From the NCBI GenBank assembly GCA_963693285.1, contig OY848922.1:687001-751000 (forward strand): a DNA stretch of 64,000 bases, in the 5' to 3' direction. The notes beneath the pieces are model-generated. The model searched no databases and was not told the DNA's origin. It was given only the letters and a program-made list of their open reading frames with translations. The position numbers were made by a program, and so were the translations under genes. Below, piece after piece: positions 1-10,077 of this stretch. Numbering within the stretch: position 1 is the stretch's first letter; every line of letters starts with the position of its first letter. The stretch comes from Xestospongia muta (Eukaryota; Porifera; Demospongiae; Haplosclerida; Petrosiidae).

Positions 1-97
1 TTGTTCATTTATCCATCAATTAGTTCGTTGCTCCATTTGATCTGTTCATTTATCCATCAGTTAATTCATTGATCCATTTAATATCTCTGATATGTAG

Positions 98-2984
98 CCT
101 TCAAGAGTATCGTCTATGTACCTGGTTAGGACATCAGGAAGATACTCATCAGATTGTGATCTATCAAGCTGATCGCTCACTCACTCAATGGACGGCTCGT
201 TGTATAAGACAGGTACTGTGTCATATGACTATCACATGATCATCATACGATCGAACTCTTTATACAGGCAGATTGTATTTTGCTGGTAGGAATTGGTGAT
301 AAAATTCCTAATTCTGAATCGATGGGAAAAGTCAGTAAAATTATTTTTGTTGTACTGTTAATTAGATCATATATGGTATTATTTATAGATAGTGAAAGAG
401 GTGGAGATTATTTCAGCTCGTGTACGTAAAGAGTTAATTCTCTTACATAAAGAAGGTGTTGAACATCCTCAAGGAACAGTACAATGGTTGAATGCTCTTG
501 GATGGATCTCATCGTACTCACATGTAATGATGGATGGATGGATTAACAGACAGATGGATGGATGGATTAACAGACAGATGGATGGACGGATGATTGAACA
601 TCAGTTTTGAGTGTACTGGTTTTTTGTTTGGTTCTTTTTTCTTCTGTAGGTTCGATGTCCAGAGACTTTCTTTTCTCAAGCAACTACTAAAATAGTCAGT
701 TAATAACTTGTTATAACTAATAATAATAATTAATAACTAATAATAATTATTAATAACTAATAATAATAATTATTAACTAATAATAATTATTACTAATTGT
801 TAATACATTAGGAAGAGAAGATGCTTCCTTCACCTCCTGGCAAGTAAGTGGAAATTTTCATAGTAGTGGGTGGGGCACTATTATGTACATGCTAATGATC
901 GTAATAACTGGTTCATTTCATTTTAGACACTCTGACATAGCTCGTTTAGCTCGAAGATTAACAGGAACATCTGTGGGTCTTGTACTAGGAGGAGGTGGAG
1001 CCCGTGGACTATCTCATTGTGGAATGTTAAAGGCATTCCAAGAGGCTGGTATGTCATAGAGTTATTGGTTTATTATAGTTTATAACAGTTTATTATAGTT
1101 ATTATAGTTATTATAGTTTATAATAGTTTATTATAGTTATTATAGTTTATAATAGTTTATTATAGTTATTATAGTTTATAACAGTTTATAATAGTTTATA
1201 ATAAACTATAATAGTTTATAATAGTTTATAATAGTTTATAATAGTTTATAATAGTTAATAATAGTTTATAATAGTTTATTATAGTTTATTATAGTTTATT
1301 ATAGTTTATAATATCTTGTTATAGTTTATTATAGTTTATAATAGTTTATTAAAGTTTATAATAGTTAATAATAGTTAATAATAGTTAATAATAGTTAATA
1401 ATAGTTCATAATAGTTTATTATAGTTTATTATAGTTTATTATAGTTATTGGATTATTGTTAGGTATACCAATTGATATGGTGGGCGGGACTAGTATTGGT
1501 GCATTAATTGGTGGCGTCTATTGTGAGGATTGTGATGCTGATGAAGCTAGTAAGCGAGTACATAGTTTTTCTAAAAGAATGGCTGCTTACTGGGACAAGA
1601 TGTTGGACTTAACTTATCCATCAATGGCCATGTTTACAGGTAAGATCTAGGATAGCTACCATTAGTAAGCTCTAGACTAGTAAACAACAGTACTTACCAC
1701 AGTGATCTAGGATAGCTACATTAGTAAGCTCTAGACTAGTAAACAATAGTACTTATCACAGTGACCTAGGATAACTACCATTAGTAAGCTCTAGACTAGT
1801 AAACAACAGTACTTACCACAGTGACCTAGGATAGCTACATTAGTAAGCTCTAGACTAGTAAACATCAGTACTTACCACAGTGACCTAGGATAGCTACATT
1901 AGTAAGCTCTAGACTAGTAAACATCAGTACTTATCACAGTGACCTAGGATAACTACCATTACATTTTGTAAGCTATATATAGTTACAGTGACAGCAGTGT
2001 CAGCAGTATATGTATCTCTATCTCACAGGACGATCATTAAACAGAATAATTTATAGTGTTTTCGAAGAGAGACAAATTGAGGTCAGTCAATAAATCATAA
2101 ATACATCCTCATGTTTATTATTCCATTCACAGGATCTCTGGATCCCATATTTCTGTGTCACTACTGATATTACAGAATCCAAAATGAAGGTTCACACATC
2201 AGGTTGTCTCTGGAGATATGTACGAGCTAGTATGTCATTGTCAGGATATATGCCCCCCCTTTGCGATCCAGTGGATGGTCACCTCCTCTTGGATGGAGGC
2301 TATGTCAACAATTTACCTGGTAACTTGTTCTGTGCATGTTTCTCATTTAACTGAGCCTCTAAACTGTCCCTCCTTCTTTGCATGCAATGAGGAGGGGATA
2401 ATAGTTCAAGGGACCTTGTGTCAGAGGTGTCCTTTAGAGGAGATATCCTGTTGCCATGACTACATTGATGTTATCTTTGTTGTGTTTTAGCTGATTTGAT
2501 GAAGTCTCAAGGGGCGGAGATAATAATTGCTATAGATGTAGGCTCCGAGATAACAATGATCTTGAAAATTATGGAGATTGTATCTCTGGTTGGCGAATAA
2601 TTTGGAACAAGATAACCCGTTTGTCAAGAAAATGAGAGTAAGTCGATTATTTTTAACTTCTAATTTAGTTTGTTATATCCAGGTTCCCAATCTGACTGAG
2701 ATTCAGTCTCGTCTAGCGTATGTATCATGTTATAAGACAATTAGAAAGTTGTCCAAATCAGACGTTTCATTGTGAATATATAAGACCACCAATTGACAAG
2801 TAAACTATAACTTACTATCATCTATCTGTTGTTTATTGCTTTTGTCTGTCTGTTTGTCTGTTTATCTGGTCTCCTTAACTATCATTATATTTCTTCATTT
2901 AGCATTAGAACATTACAATTTGTTAGTTTTGAAGATGTCTCGGTAAGTAAATTAACAATATAGCTTGAAAGTAATGATCAGTTA

Positions 2985-3039
<55 letters not shown>

Positions 3040-3256
3040 NNNNNNNNNNNNNNNNNNNNNNNNNNNNNNNNNNNNNNNNNNNNNNNNNNNNNNNNNNNNN
3101 NNNNNNNNNNNNNNNNNNNNNNNNNNNNNNNNNNNNNNNNNNNNNNNNNNNNNNNNNNNNNNNNNNNNNNNNNNNNNNNNNNNNNNNNNNNNNNNNNNNN
3201 NNNNNNNNNNNNNNNNNNNNNNNNNNNNNNNNNNNNNNNGACAAGAAAAAAGCAAA

Positions 3257-3353
<97 letters not shown>

Positions 3354-3538
3354 GATATTGGTCCAATCCTGAGGGGAACATCTCCCCTAGTACAGAAGGG
3401 GAAGGAGAACAGGACAGTGATGAGGAGGAAGAGGAAGGAGGTGGAGGAAACAATCAGAGACGAAATTCCAAAAAAAGCCACAATAATCACAATACACTAG
3501 TGGCATATTCTGATTCAGAGTTACATCAACTGAACTGA
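98..3538 (+). CDS. PNPLA6/7-like: Neuropathy target esterase (PNPLA6/7), C-terminal patatin part, 5' partial
   Basis: Lysophospholipase/phospholipase B of the ER membrane that deacylates (lyso)phosphatidylcholine. Only the C-terminal third is in the window; the cyclic-nucleotide-binding N-terminus lies upstream. The first visible exon starts after an AG at 95-97 and reads the family segment [12 protein letters not shown]. Then come the nucleophile-loop glycines GGGGARG (about 985-1010), the catalytic serine motif GTSIG (about 1489-1503) and the second dyad residue in DGGYVNNLP (about 2295-2320), followed by [10 protein letters not shown] and RPPID. At least ten short exons are visible. The C-terminal tail is acidic ([12 protein letters not shown]) and ends at TGA 3536-3538. 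Two places, about 2546-2551 and about 2764-2768, need one extra base to keep the family reading frame, and a 200-N gap in a CT repeat (3040-3239) may hide an exon. Catalytic residues are intact. Identity is secure; whether the gene is intact is not. Confidence 0.9.
1068..1455 (+). repeat. AT-rich minisatellite in PNPLA6/7 intron
   Basis: About 390 bp of imperfect tandem copies of the 12-mer AGTTTATAATAG and its variants with TATT. It fills almost the whole intron between the GGGGARG exon and the GTSIG exon. Confidence 0.9.
1644..1960 (+). repeat. 60-bp minisatellite, family 1, array 1
   Basis: About five head-to-tail 60-bp units, each with CTAGACTAGTAAACA, AGTACTTACCACAGTGA and CTAGGATAGCTACC. 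It starts right at the 5' splice site of the GTSIG exon (CAG|GTAAGATCTAGG, 1637 on). The same family recurs in a FUBP intron (21547-21990) and a LRRK1-like intron (56786-57120). Confidence 0.92.
2989..3351 (+). repeat. (CT)n microsatellite interrupted by a 200-base N gap
   Basis: CT dinucleotides run from about 2989 to 3039, then 200 Ns (3040-3239), then CT again from about 3259 to 3350. The repeat ends directly in the AG acceptor of the last PNPLA6/7 exon, so it also serves as its polypyrimidine tract. The round number of Ns indicates a scaffold gap of arbitrary or estimated length. Confidence 0.95.
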
Positions 3539-3772
3539 TCATGTGATCAACTCCTTCATATATCACTATGGAAACAACATGATAAATAATCCATTAATAA
3601 TTTGTGCAATAGTTTAAATTGTAAATAATTTATAACTTTTTAATTTAGTGTGAATTCATTTTTAGTAAGTAAACTAGACACTTTATTTTTTATTTGATAT
3701 TAAAAGAACAATGATGATATTAAACAACACTTATTTTATTAATGGTGTTGTGTGCCAATCAATTAAATACAG

Positions 3773-4363
3773 TCATTCCACCATTTTTGAACTCTTATCA
3801 TCAGCAGCTGCATCTTGTTTAACAGCTTTCTTCTTTTTTGCCTAGTCAGCAGATTTATATATATAGAGAGAGAGATAGACTATCAAATAAAACTTACCTC
3901 TTCACATAGTGGTACTAATTGTCCTCTTTTTGCTAAAATTTTAAGCACTCCCATGATTAAAGGGAGGTAGTTATGGCGACGGCGAATGTTTTCTAACTGC
4001 AATCAAAAAATCACAAGATGAACCTTTACTCAATACTAACTCTGTATCTCTCCATCTTAGCATCTTCTAAATCTATAGAACCTTGAAGAGAGAGAATTGT
4101 TGCTTCAGCCTCTTCAATAATTGTTTGCAATGCTTCAGGATCAGTAGGAAGATCTGAGTCATCTTCCATTGCTTCTCCCTCATTAGCTAACACAGTTTGT
4201 ATCTAGATGACATTAGAATGGAGACAATGAGTTGACTTCTAATTACTTTTTGTGCTGCTAGTTCTTTTCGTGCATCAAGTTGAGCTATCTCCTTCTGATA
4301 TAGCTTCTTACGATCTGTGACTACTGCCAGTAAATTAAAATGGATCTCATCTGTTGTGTAGCT

Positions 4364-4426
<63 letters not shown>

Positions 4427-5441
4427 GAAGTTTTGTGCATTTGTTGTACATACCTTTGTATTCTTCTTTCAAGAACAGGTCTGACCGTTTTAATCCAGTC
4501 ATTTTGATCACATGATCCAAGATCTACTGGTCCCTCTTTGAGGCCATCAAGTTCATAAAGGCGTCCATTGATAGGAATATATCCAACAAAATGAAAAACA
4601 TTGTCATCTTTTTTGGCAAGAGTTTCATCAAATTCAAATAACTGCTGTCTAGTGAAGAAAAGTATCTTTACTTTATTCTTGTTTTAAAATGCTCTTATTG
4701 CATGTATCATAATAGAAACTACATAATTCCAAACCAGATACTGATAAGGACACAGTCTCAGTCTCCCATTCCCATACCTAGCAAAGCTGTTGTGAACTTT
4801 ACGAATTTGTTCCGAGTTAGTTAGAGATAAACCTCGATCCTACAATAAGAAAACAATATAATATAATAATCCCTAGTGTTGTACATTAGCATACCGAAGG
4901 AGTGAACGAAGATGCAAAGTCTTTAAATTCGGAGAGAACAGAGCCTAACTCCATGTCAGGGTGACTAACGTTAAGGAGAACACTCAATAAAGCTTGAGTA
5001 GCACACGCGTTCTTTATCACCTAATAAAAAATGGAGCTGGTATCTGTACACTTGACTTATAAGAGGAGAGCCCTAGTAATTAGTGGATATAGTACCTGTC
5101 TTGCAAAAAAAATATCTTTAAGCCGATCGTCTTGTACAACGGAACCTTGTGCCTCCTCTCCAGGTCGCCATTTATATAGAAAGATTAAACCATGAACTGG
5201 TCTGAAAGATCAATAATTTACATGTCGCTAGTTAATGATTATTTTAGTACTTAAGATTCTGAAACGATTCTTCATCGAGGCTGTACAGCTCTTCTACTTG
5301 TACTCCTTGAACTCCTGTTAATTACGAACAAATTAAATAATTAGACACTTCAATTTAACTATTACACTTACCAAAGCCTCGAATTAATTCTGTAAAGACG
5401 CCAGGATCACTTTCTATCAAACACCATTCGCCTGTAGCCAT
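3773..5441 (-). CDS. UCHL5: Ubiquitin C-terminal hydrolase UCHL5 (UCH37)
   Basis: Cysteine deubiquitinase that trims ubiquitin chains on the 26S proteasome (docked by ADRM1/RPN13) and also associates with INO80. The start at 5441 gives MATGEWCLIESDPGVFTELI, the canonical UCH37 N-terminus. The catalytic cysteine lies in KNACATQALLSVLLN (about 4970-5020), the histidine in FHFVGYIPINGRLYELDG (about 4560-4620). The C-terminal ULD-type region reads RRRHNYLPLIMGVLKIL (about 3950-4000), with a lysine-rich tail ending in TGA (3773-3775). About nine exons joined by short introns follow the family order without a break. One intron carries a (GA)n tract on the + strand at 4369-4422, which is CT on the coding strand next to the acceptor. 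It shares a promoter with the divergent THNSL2. Confidence 0.95.
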
Positions 5442-5471
5442 GTTGTCAAGCCACGCCCACCACAATTGGAA
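5442..5471. promoter_or_regulatory. Minimal divergent promoter UCHL5/THNSL2
   Basis: Only 30 bp lie between the UCHL5 start codon (5439-5441) and the THNSL2 start (5472-5474). Core promoter elements and 5' UTRs must therefore be extremely short or overlap the neighbouring coding sequence. No TATA box is visible. Confidence 0.6.
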
Positions 5472-6952
5472 ATGAAATACAAATCGACTCGAGGTGGCGT
5501 TCAGGGAGTCTCTTTCCAAAATGCTCTTTTGACGGGACATGCACCAGATGGTGGCCTATATGTGCCCGAACAGACCCCAAAAATCTCTAGTAGTCAGTTG
5601 AAAAGTTGGGCTGGTCTGAACTACTCTCAATTGGCAGAGAAAGTTATAAGACTGTTTTTATCAGAAGATGAAGTATCTTCAGCAGAACTAACAGGTAATA
5701 AATATCTACTGCATTAACTTATGAATATACAGTGCATGAATCTTAATTTCTCCCTTTAGGTATACTTAAAGACTGCTTTTCATCTTTCCATAATCCAGAG
5801 ATCCTCCCAATAACTCAAATTGGTCCTTACAATATCTTAGAAATGTGGCATGGTCCAACTGGAGCATTTAAAGATCTAGCTTTTGCACTCTTCTCTCGTT
5901 TTGTGGATCATTTCCTACAGAAACAAGGCAAGAAAGGGACAGCAATAGTTGGTACTCTAGGAGACACTGGAAGTGCTGCTATACACAGCTTTAAGAATTC
6001 AAAAAACGTCCAATTAATAGTTCTCTTTCCAAAACATGGAGTACACAAAATGCAGCGATTGCAAATGACAACTGTTCAATCTCCTTATTTACGTCTCTAT
6101 GCTTGTGATTGTCTGTCAGATGACTTTGATGAACCCATAATGAGCGTATTTGGTGATCAAGAGTTTGCAAAAAAATATAACCTACTGTGGTGTAATGGGA
6201 TTAATGCTGGTCGTTTTATTTTTCAAACTATCCACTACATTTACGCCTATATGCAGCTTTGTCCTAAATGTGACAAAGATGTCACATTCTATGTCCCTTC
6301 TGGAGGCTTTGCTAATTCAGCTGGTGGATATCAAGCATCTTGCATGGGCGTGCCTTTGAAATTAGTACCAATTGTTAATGAGAATGATTGTTTCCACAGA
6401 TTCCTCACAGAAGGATTACTACAACGCCCTCTGGGCATCATTAATACACACTCTTGTGCTCTAGATACTTTATTCCCACACAATATTGAACGCATCCTGT
6501 TCTTGCTTGCTAAAGGTGATGATACACTTGTCAAATCTATTATGGAGGATTATCATTCCAAAGGTGTAGCTAAGATTCCTCAAACCATACTAGATGTTGC
6601 TAGTAAAGACATCCATACAGAGAGAGTAACTCAAGGAGAGGCTCTTTCAACAGCTAAAATGATATGGGAGAAGTACCACTACATTATCTGTCCTCACACT
6701 GCTGTAGGAGTTGCTGGAGCTACCAAAGCAGATCCTTCTTTTTCATTGACACCATCAGTCTGTCTTGCTACAGCAACAGCTGCAAAGTTTCCTGATTTTG
6801 TTCATCTCATTGGGGATAATGTTCCAATACCAAGTCATCCTTGTGTTGATAATTTAGAGGGTATGACTGAATATTATATAGAAATGAACCAAGGAGAGAA
6901 TTGGGAAGATATACTAAGAGAGACTATTGTAGAGTTGTATAGTCAGTTTTAA
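5472..6952 (+). CDS. THNSL2: Threonine synthase-like 2, copy A
   Basis: PLP-dependent fold-type II enzyme related to threonine synthase; the animal protein is described as a phospholyase acting on O-phosphohomoserine/phosphothreonine rather than making threonine. Exon 1 (5472-5694) reads STRGGVQGVSFQNALLTG and APDGGLYVPEQ, the threonine synthase N-terminal signature. A 65-bp intron (5695-5759) is followed by a single long exon 2 carrying the PLP-lysine motif GPTGAFKDLAFALF and the phosphate-binding region GTLGDTGSAA. The ORF is continuous, about 470 residues, the normal family length, ending TAA at 6950-6952. I chose ATG 5472 over an upstream in-frame TTG. The block around the PLP lysine and the last ~470 bp are nearly identical to copy B at 15619, while the middle is clearly diverged, suggesting gene conversion. 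Confidence 0.95.
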
Positions 6953-7930
6953 TTATTATAATGTTAGAGCATCATTATAAATATTTATTAAAACATTTTA
7001 TTTTTGTTAACTTTCTTTTTGTTAATGAAAATGAGAGAATATAATTGACAAAATTAATTAATACAAACATAATATGTTAAAGGACTCTTCAGATCATTAT
7101 CTAATTTTGTAAACATTTGTATGACAAGATTTCTCTCTCTTGAGAATATATCCTCAGGTCTTGTTCATCCATTAACAACAGCTACATGATCAAATAAATG
7201 AACAAAATACATAAATGAATGAACGGACAATTGACAGGTGAATGGATAAATGGATGGTCAATTGAGAATATATAAATAAACTTGCAAATAATATTGCAAG
7301 GTCTCTAACAAATTTTTGACAAAGATAACTCTTCAAGGACAACTCAAGAGGAGCATCAGTTAACATAATCCTCAGTAGACACTGATTTATTTCTTATGGG
7401 AGAGAAGAGAAATATAAATTAAGTACCTAGAGGAATTTTGAATCTTCGTTGAAAGAAAAAGAAGACAACAGATTTAGCTAATTATGATTCATACCAGCAG
7501 AGTGTAAATCCTTTGGGTTCATCTTGATCCAATGTGACACTGTAGGAGATATTGTAAAGAACTTACCAGCTATTAGAGTTCATAATAATATTAGAGTTGA
7601 TACTAACAACAGAATATTATAATTTATATTGTATATTATGAGATTTGTTTCTTTTAAATAATAATTAAAACTAATATAATTATTAGTGTTGTTTTCTAGT
7701 TTTGTTAAACGAGACTATCATTGACCTTTAAAAATATAGTTAATTTAATTTATTTAAGCAGCTCGCTGATGCTGATAATCATATTCATAACTATCGTTAA
7801 TGAGATTCATAACCACCAAAGTCGCGCCCCACAAGGGCATGAAGACAAAATCTGCAGTGAATATATAAGCAAACCAAAACATCCTTGGTTGCCAGTGTGT
7901 TGTGGGCCAGCGTCTGCAATGCATTATGAC
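6953..7930. other. 3' flank of THNSL2 copy A; source of a segmental duplication
   Basis: AT-rich sequence without a convincing gene. From 6953 to about 7582 it matches, with indels, 9541-10140 downstream of the THNSL2 pseudogene, for example GGGAGAGAAGAGAAATATAA at 7400 and GACAACAGATTTAG at 7464. It includes one 58-bp unit (7524-7581) of the minisatellite that is expanded at 10078-11594. The part 7590-7930 shows only weak, overlapping ORFs on both strands that I do not accept as genes. Confidence 0.75.
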
Positions 7931-7937
7931 CTCTGAG

Positions 7938-8258
7938 ATGGTTACCAGCATACTCTTCGGAGTATCCGAAAGGCGGACTAGGATACGGCTGGTAGTCTCC
8001 CTTTAAACGTGACGAGGTCTAGTGTATTGTAGTCCCGGTTTAGTAATGGCGATGATTTTCCCGAAGCTCGAAACCCAGTACGGCTGGTTTGAAGTTAGGG
8101 CGAAGTTCCAGCCAGGATTACCTCGTCTTCGGACGATGGTTACCAAGCCAGGTGGCGGTCCTAGCTAGCAATAGCAGGGAATCCTGGAGCCTAAGTGGAA
8201 GCCTGCATGGGAAATGAGTCACGAAAGATCGTTTGGGCAACACACAGGTTTTTTTTTT
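7938..8258 (+). other. GC-rich structured island ending in a T10 run (candidate Pol III RNA or SINE)
   Basis: About 310 bp are clearly richer in G+C than the surrounding AT-rich DNA. Two perfect C(TTCG)G tetraloop hairpins are visible: 7950-7965 (stem ATACTC/GAGTAT) and 8123-8136 (stem TCGTC/GACGA). A third stem pairs GGCTGG (8082-8087) with CCAGCC (8108-8113). The 10-mer ATGGTTACCA occurs at about 7938 and 8136. The block ends in ten T residues (8249-8258), as a Pol III terminator would. I could not match it to a known RNA class, and no tRNA-type B box is obvious. The strand is assigned only from the T run. Confidence 0.5.
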
Positions 8259-8388
8259 ATAAATTATAATTCCATTTAATTATAAAGAAATCTTTTTTAA
8301 TTATCTATTCACATATCTATTTAATTATAAATCACTTTAAGAGTATTTAAAGAATATTTAATAAGAGTATTTGGGAGCCGAATCAGTA

Positions 8389-8465
8389 GGATGTGAGTCA
8401 GGAAAGATCATTTGGGCAACACACAAGGATTTTTATTAATCTTAAATGTATTTCAAGGAATGTCA
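8389..8465 (+). repeat. Dispersed repeat tail
   Basis: GTGAGTCAGGAAAGATCATT and TTGGGCAACACACAAGG match the end of the GC-rich island (8205-8248) with few changes. A weaker third relative lies at 26084-26150, also followed by TCTTAAAT. This looks like the 3' end of an interspersed element. Confidence 0.6.
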
Positions 8466-9061
8466 GTAGAACTGATCCTCAGTCTGTCATAAATTTCATT
8501 AAAGTGTATGGTATATACATAATATGCAAAAGACAATAGACTCTAGTCTTTTCTTTTGATCAAGCTGTTCTTTGCATACTCCATATTTTCCTAGCCTCAT
8601 AATTCTTACAATTTGATATACATTATGGATTTACCAGAACATCCATTTTAAATGTGTACAAAGAATTATATTCTGAATGAAGTTCTATATCAATAATTAA
8701 TTTAATAATAATGACTGAGTCTGACAAAAGAGGTCTTTTGTGCAAAAAAAATTTTGAACAAACACTAACCTTTGAATTAGAATTGTTTGCAAAAATACAA
8801 CTGACTATTTAACCCATTGTTAGCTAGCTAATCCTTGTCAATTTGTCCACAAAAATGCTCATCCAGACTTAAAGTGGTCTGTTAAGGTTATGAAGTGGTC
8901 ATGTTAGGTTTGAAATCTTTGATCTTTACTTTCAGTAGTTAAAAAATCACAAAAAAACAACGAAATTTCTGTTATAAAAAGTCTGTGTTATAATCACATA
9001 GAACTGATATGAGTATATAAAAGATTATTAACAGTTTATTAGTAGTTATTAATGTATTTAA
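8466..9061. other. Intergenic, no feature seen
   Basis: AT-rich, with no coding signature on either strand and no clear repeat. Confidence 0.6.
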
Positions 9062-9540
9062 ATACAAGAACCCCTGGACCTCATTTAATACGAACTCTTG
9101 TGATCTAGATATTTTATTCCTACACAATATTGAACACATCCTATTCTTGCTTGCTAAAGGTGATGGATGATACACTTTTCAAATCTATTATGGAGGACTA
9201 TCATTTCAAAGGTGTAGCACAAAGAGAGGCTCTTTCAACAGCTAAAGTGATATGGGAGAAGTACCACTACATTATCTGTCCTCACACTGCTGTAGGAGTT
9301 GCTGAAGCTACCAAAGCAGATCCTTCTTTTTCATTGACACCATCAGTCTGTCTTGCTACAGCAACAGCTGCAAAGTTTCCTGATTTTGTTCATCTCATTG
9401 GGGATAATGTTCCAATACCAAGTCATCCTTGTGTTGATAATTTAGAGGGTATGACTGAATATTATATAGAAATGAACCAAGGAGAGAATTGGGAAGATAT
9501 ACTAAGAGAGACTATTGTAGAGTTGTATAGTCAGTTTTAA
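9062..9540 (+). pseudogene. THNSL2 3' fragment (duplicated pseudogene)
   Basis: From about 9062 the DNA aligns to THNSL2 copy A from about 6420 to its stop. It lacks exon 1, the PLP-lysine region and the phosphate-binding loop, so it cannot encode an active enzyme. The first ~60 bp are decayed, and a stretch corresponding to KIPQTILDVASKDIHTERVT in copy A is deleted (KGVAQREALS here). The last ~290 bp, to IVELYSQF and TAA, are almost identical to copy A. The duplication continues downstream through the flank up to 10140. Confidence 0.92.
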
Positions 9541-10077
9541 TTATTATAATATTAGACCATTGTTATTTTCTGTATCTCCAAATATTTATTTCAGCTGTTC
9601 TCAAAAATATATTTTATTTTTGTCGAATGTTTTTGGTTAATGAAAGTGAGGATTATAATTAACAAAATCAATTTATACAAATTGACAATTGACAGATAAA
9701 TGCATAAATGGATTGCACTTGATAATATATAAATAAAGTTACAAATAATATTGCAAGGTCTCTAAGAAATTTTTGACATAGATAATTCTCCAAGGACAAC
9801 TCAAGAGGAGCCTCAGTCAACATAATCCTCAGTAGACACATGATTTCTTGATATATAGTACATTTAGCATCTCAAAGTCCTCCTACAAGAACTGATGAGA
9901 CTCCAGGCAACACCACATGGAGGTAACATTACATTGTTGAACACACTGTTGGGAAAGAGAAGAGAAATATAAATTAGGTATGTACCTAGAGAAATTTTGA
10001 ATCTTGTAGGATAGTCTTCAATGAAAGAGAAAGAAGACAACAGATTTAGTTGATTAGTATGATCCTTTGGGTTCATC
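9541..10077. other. Duplicated 3' flank of THNSL2
   Basis: Matches 6953-7523 with indels. On the minus strand 9940-10000 looks like an intron (CTCTAG|GTACATACC, then a pyrimidine-rich stretch and CAACAG), and a reading frame runs from the minisatellite into it. Evidence for a gene is weak. Confidence 0.6.

Noticed and set aside
2978..3490. Glu-Arg repeat protein on the minus strand
   Set aside because: Antisense of (CT)n plus gap plus the antisense of the PNPLA6/7 last exon.
5355..5540. Extended UCHL5 N-terminus starting at 5540
   Set aside because: It would overlap the THNSL2 coding region; the ATG at 5441 gives the conserved family N-terminus.
7754..7951. Minus-strand 65-residue frame with hydrophobic residues
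   Set aside because: It overlaps another frame on the + strand, no recognisable family, no splice context.
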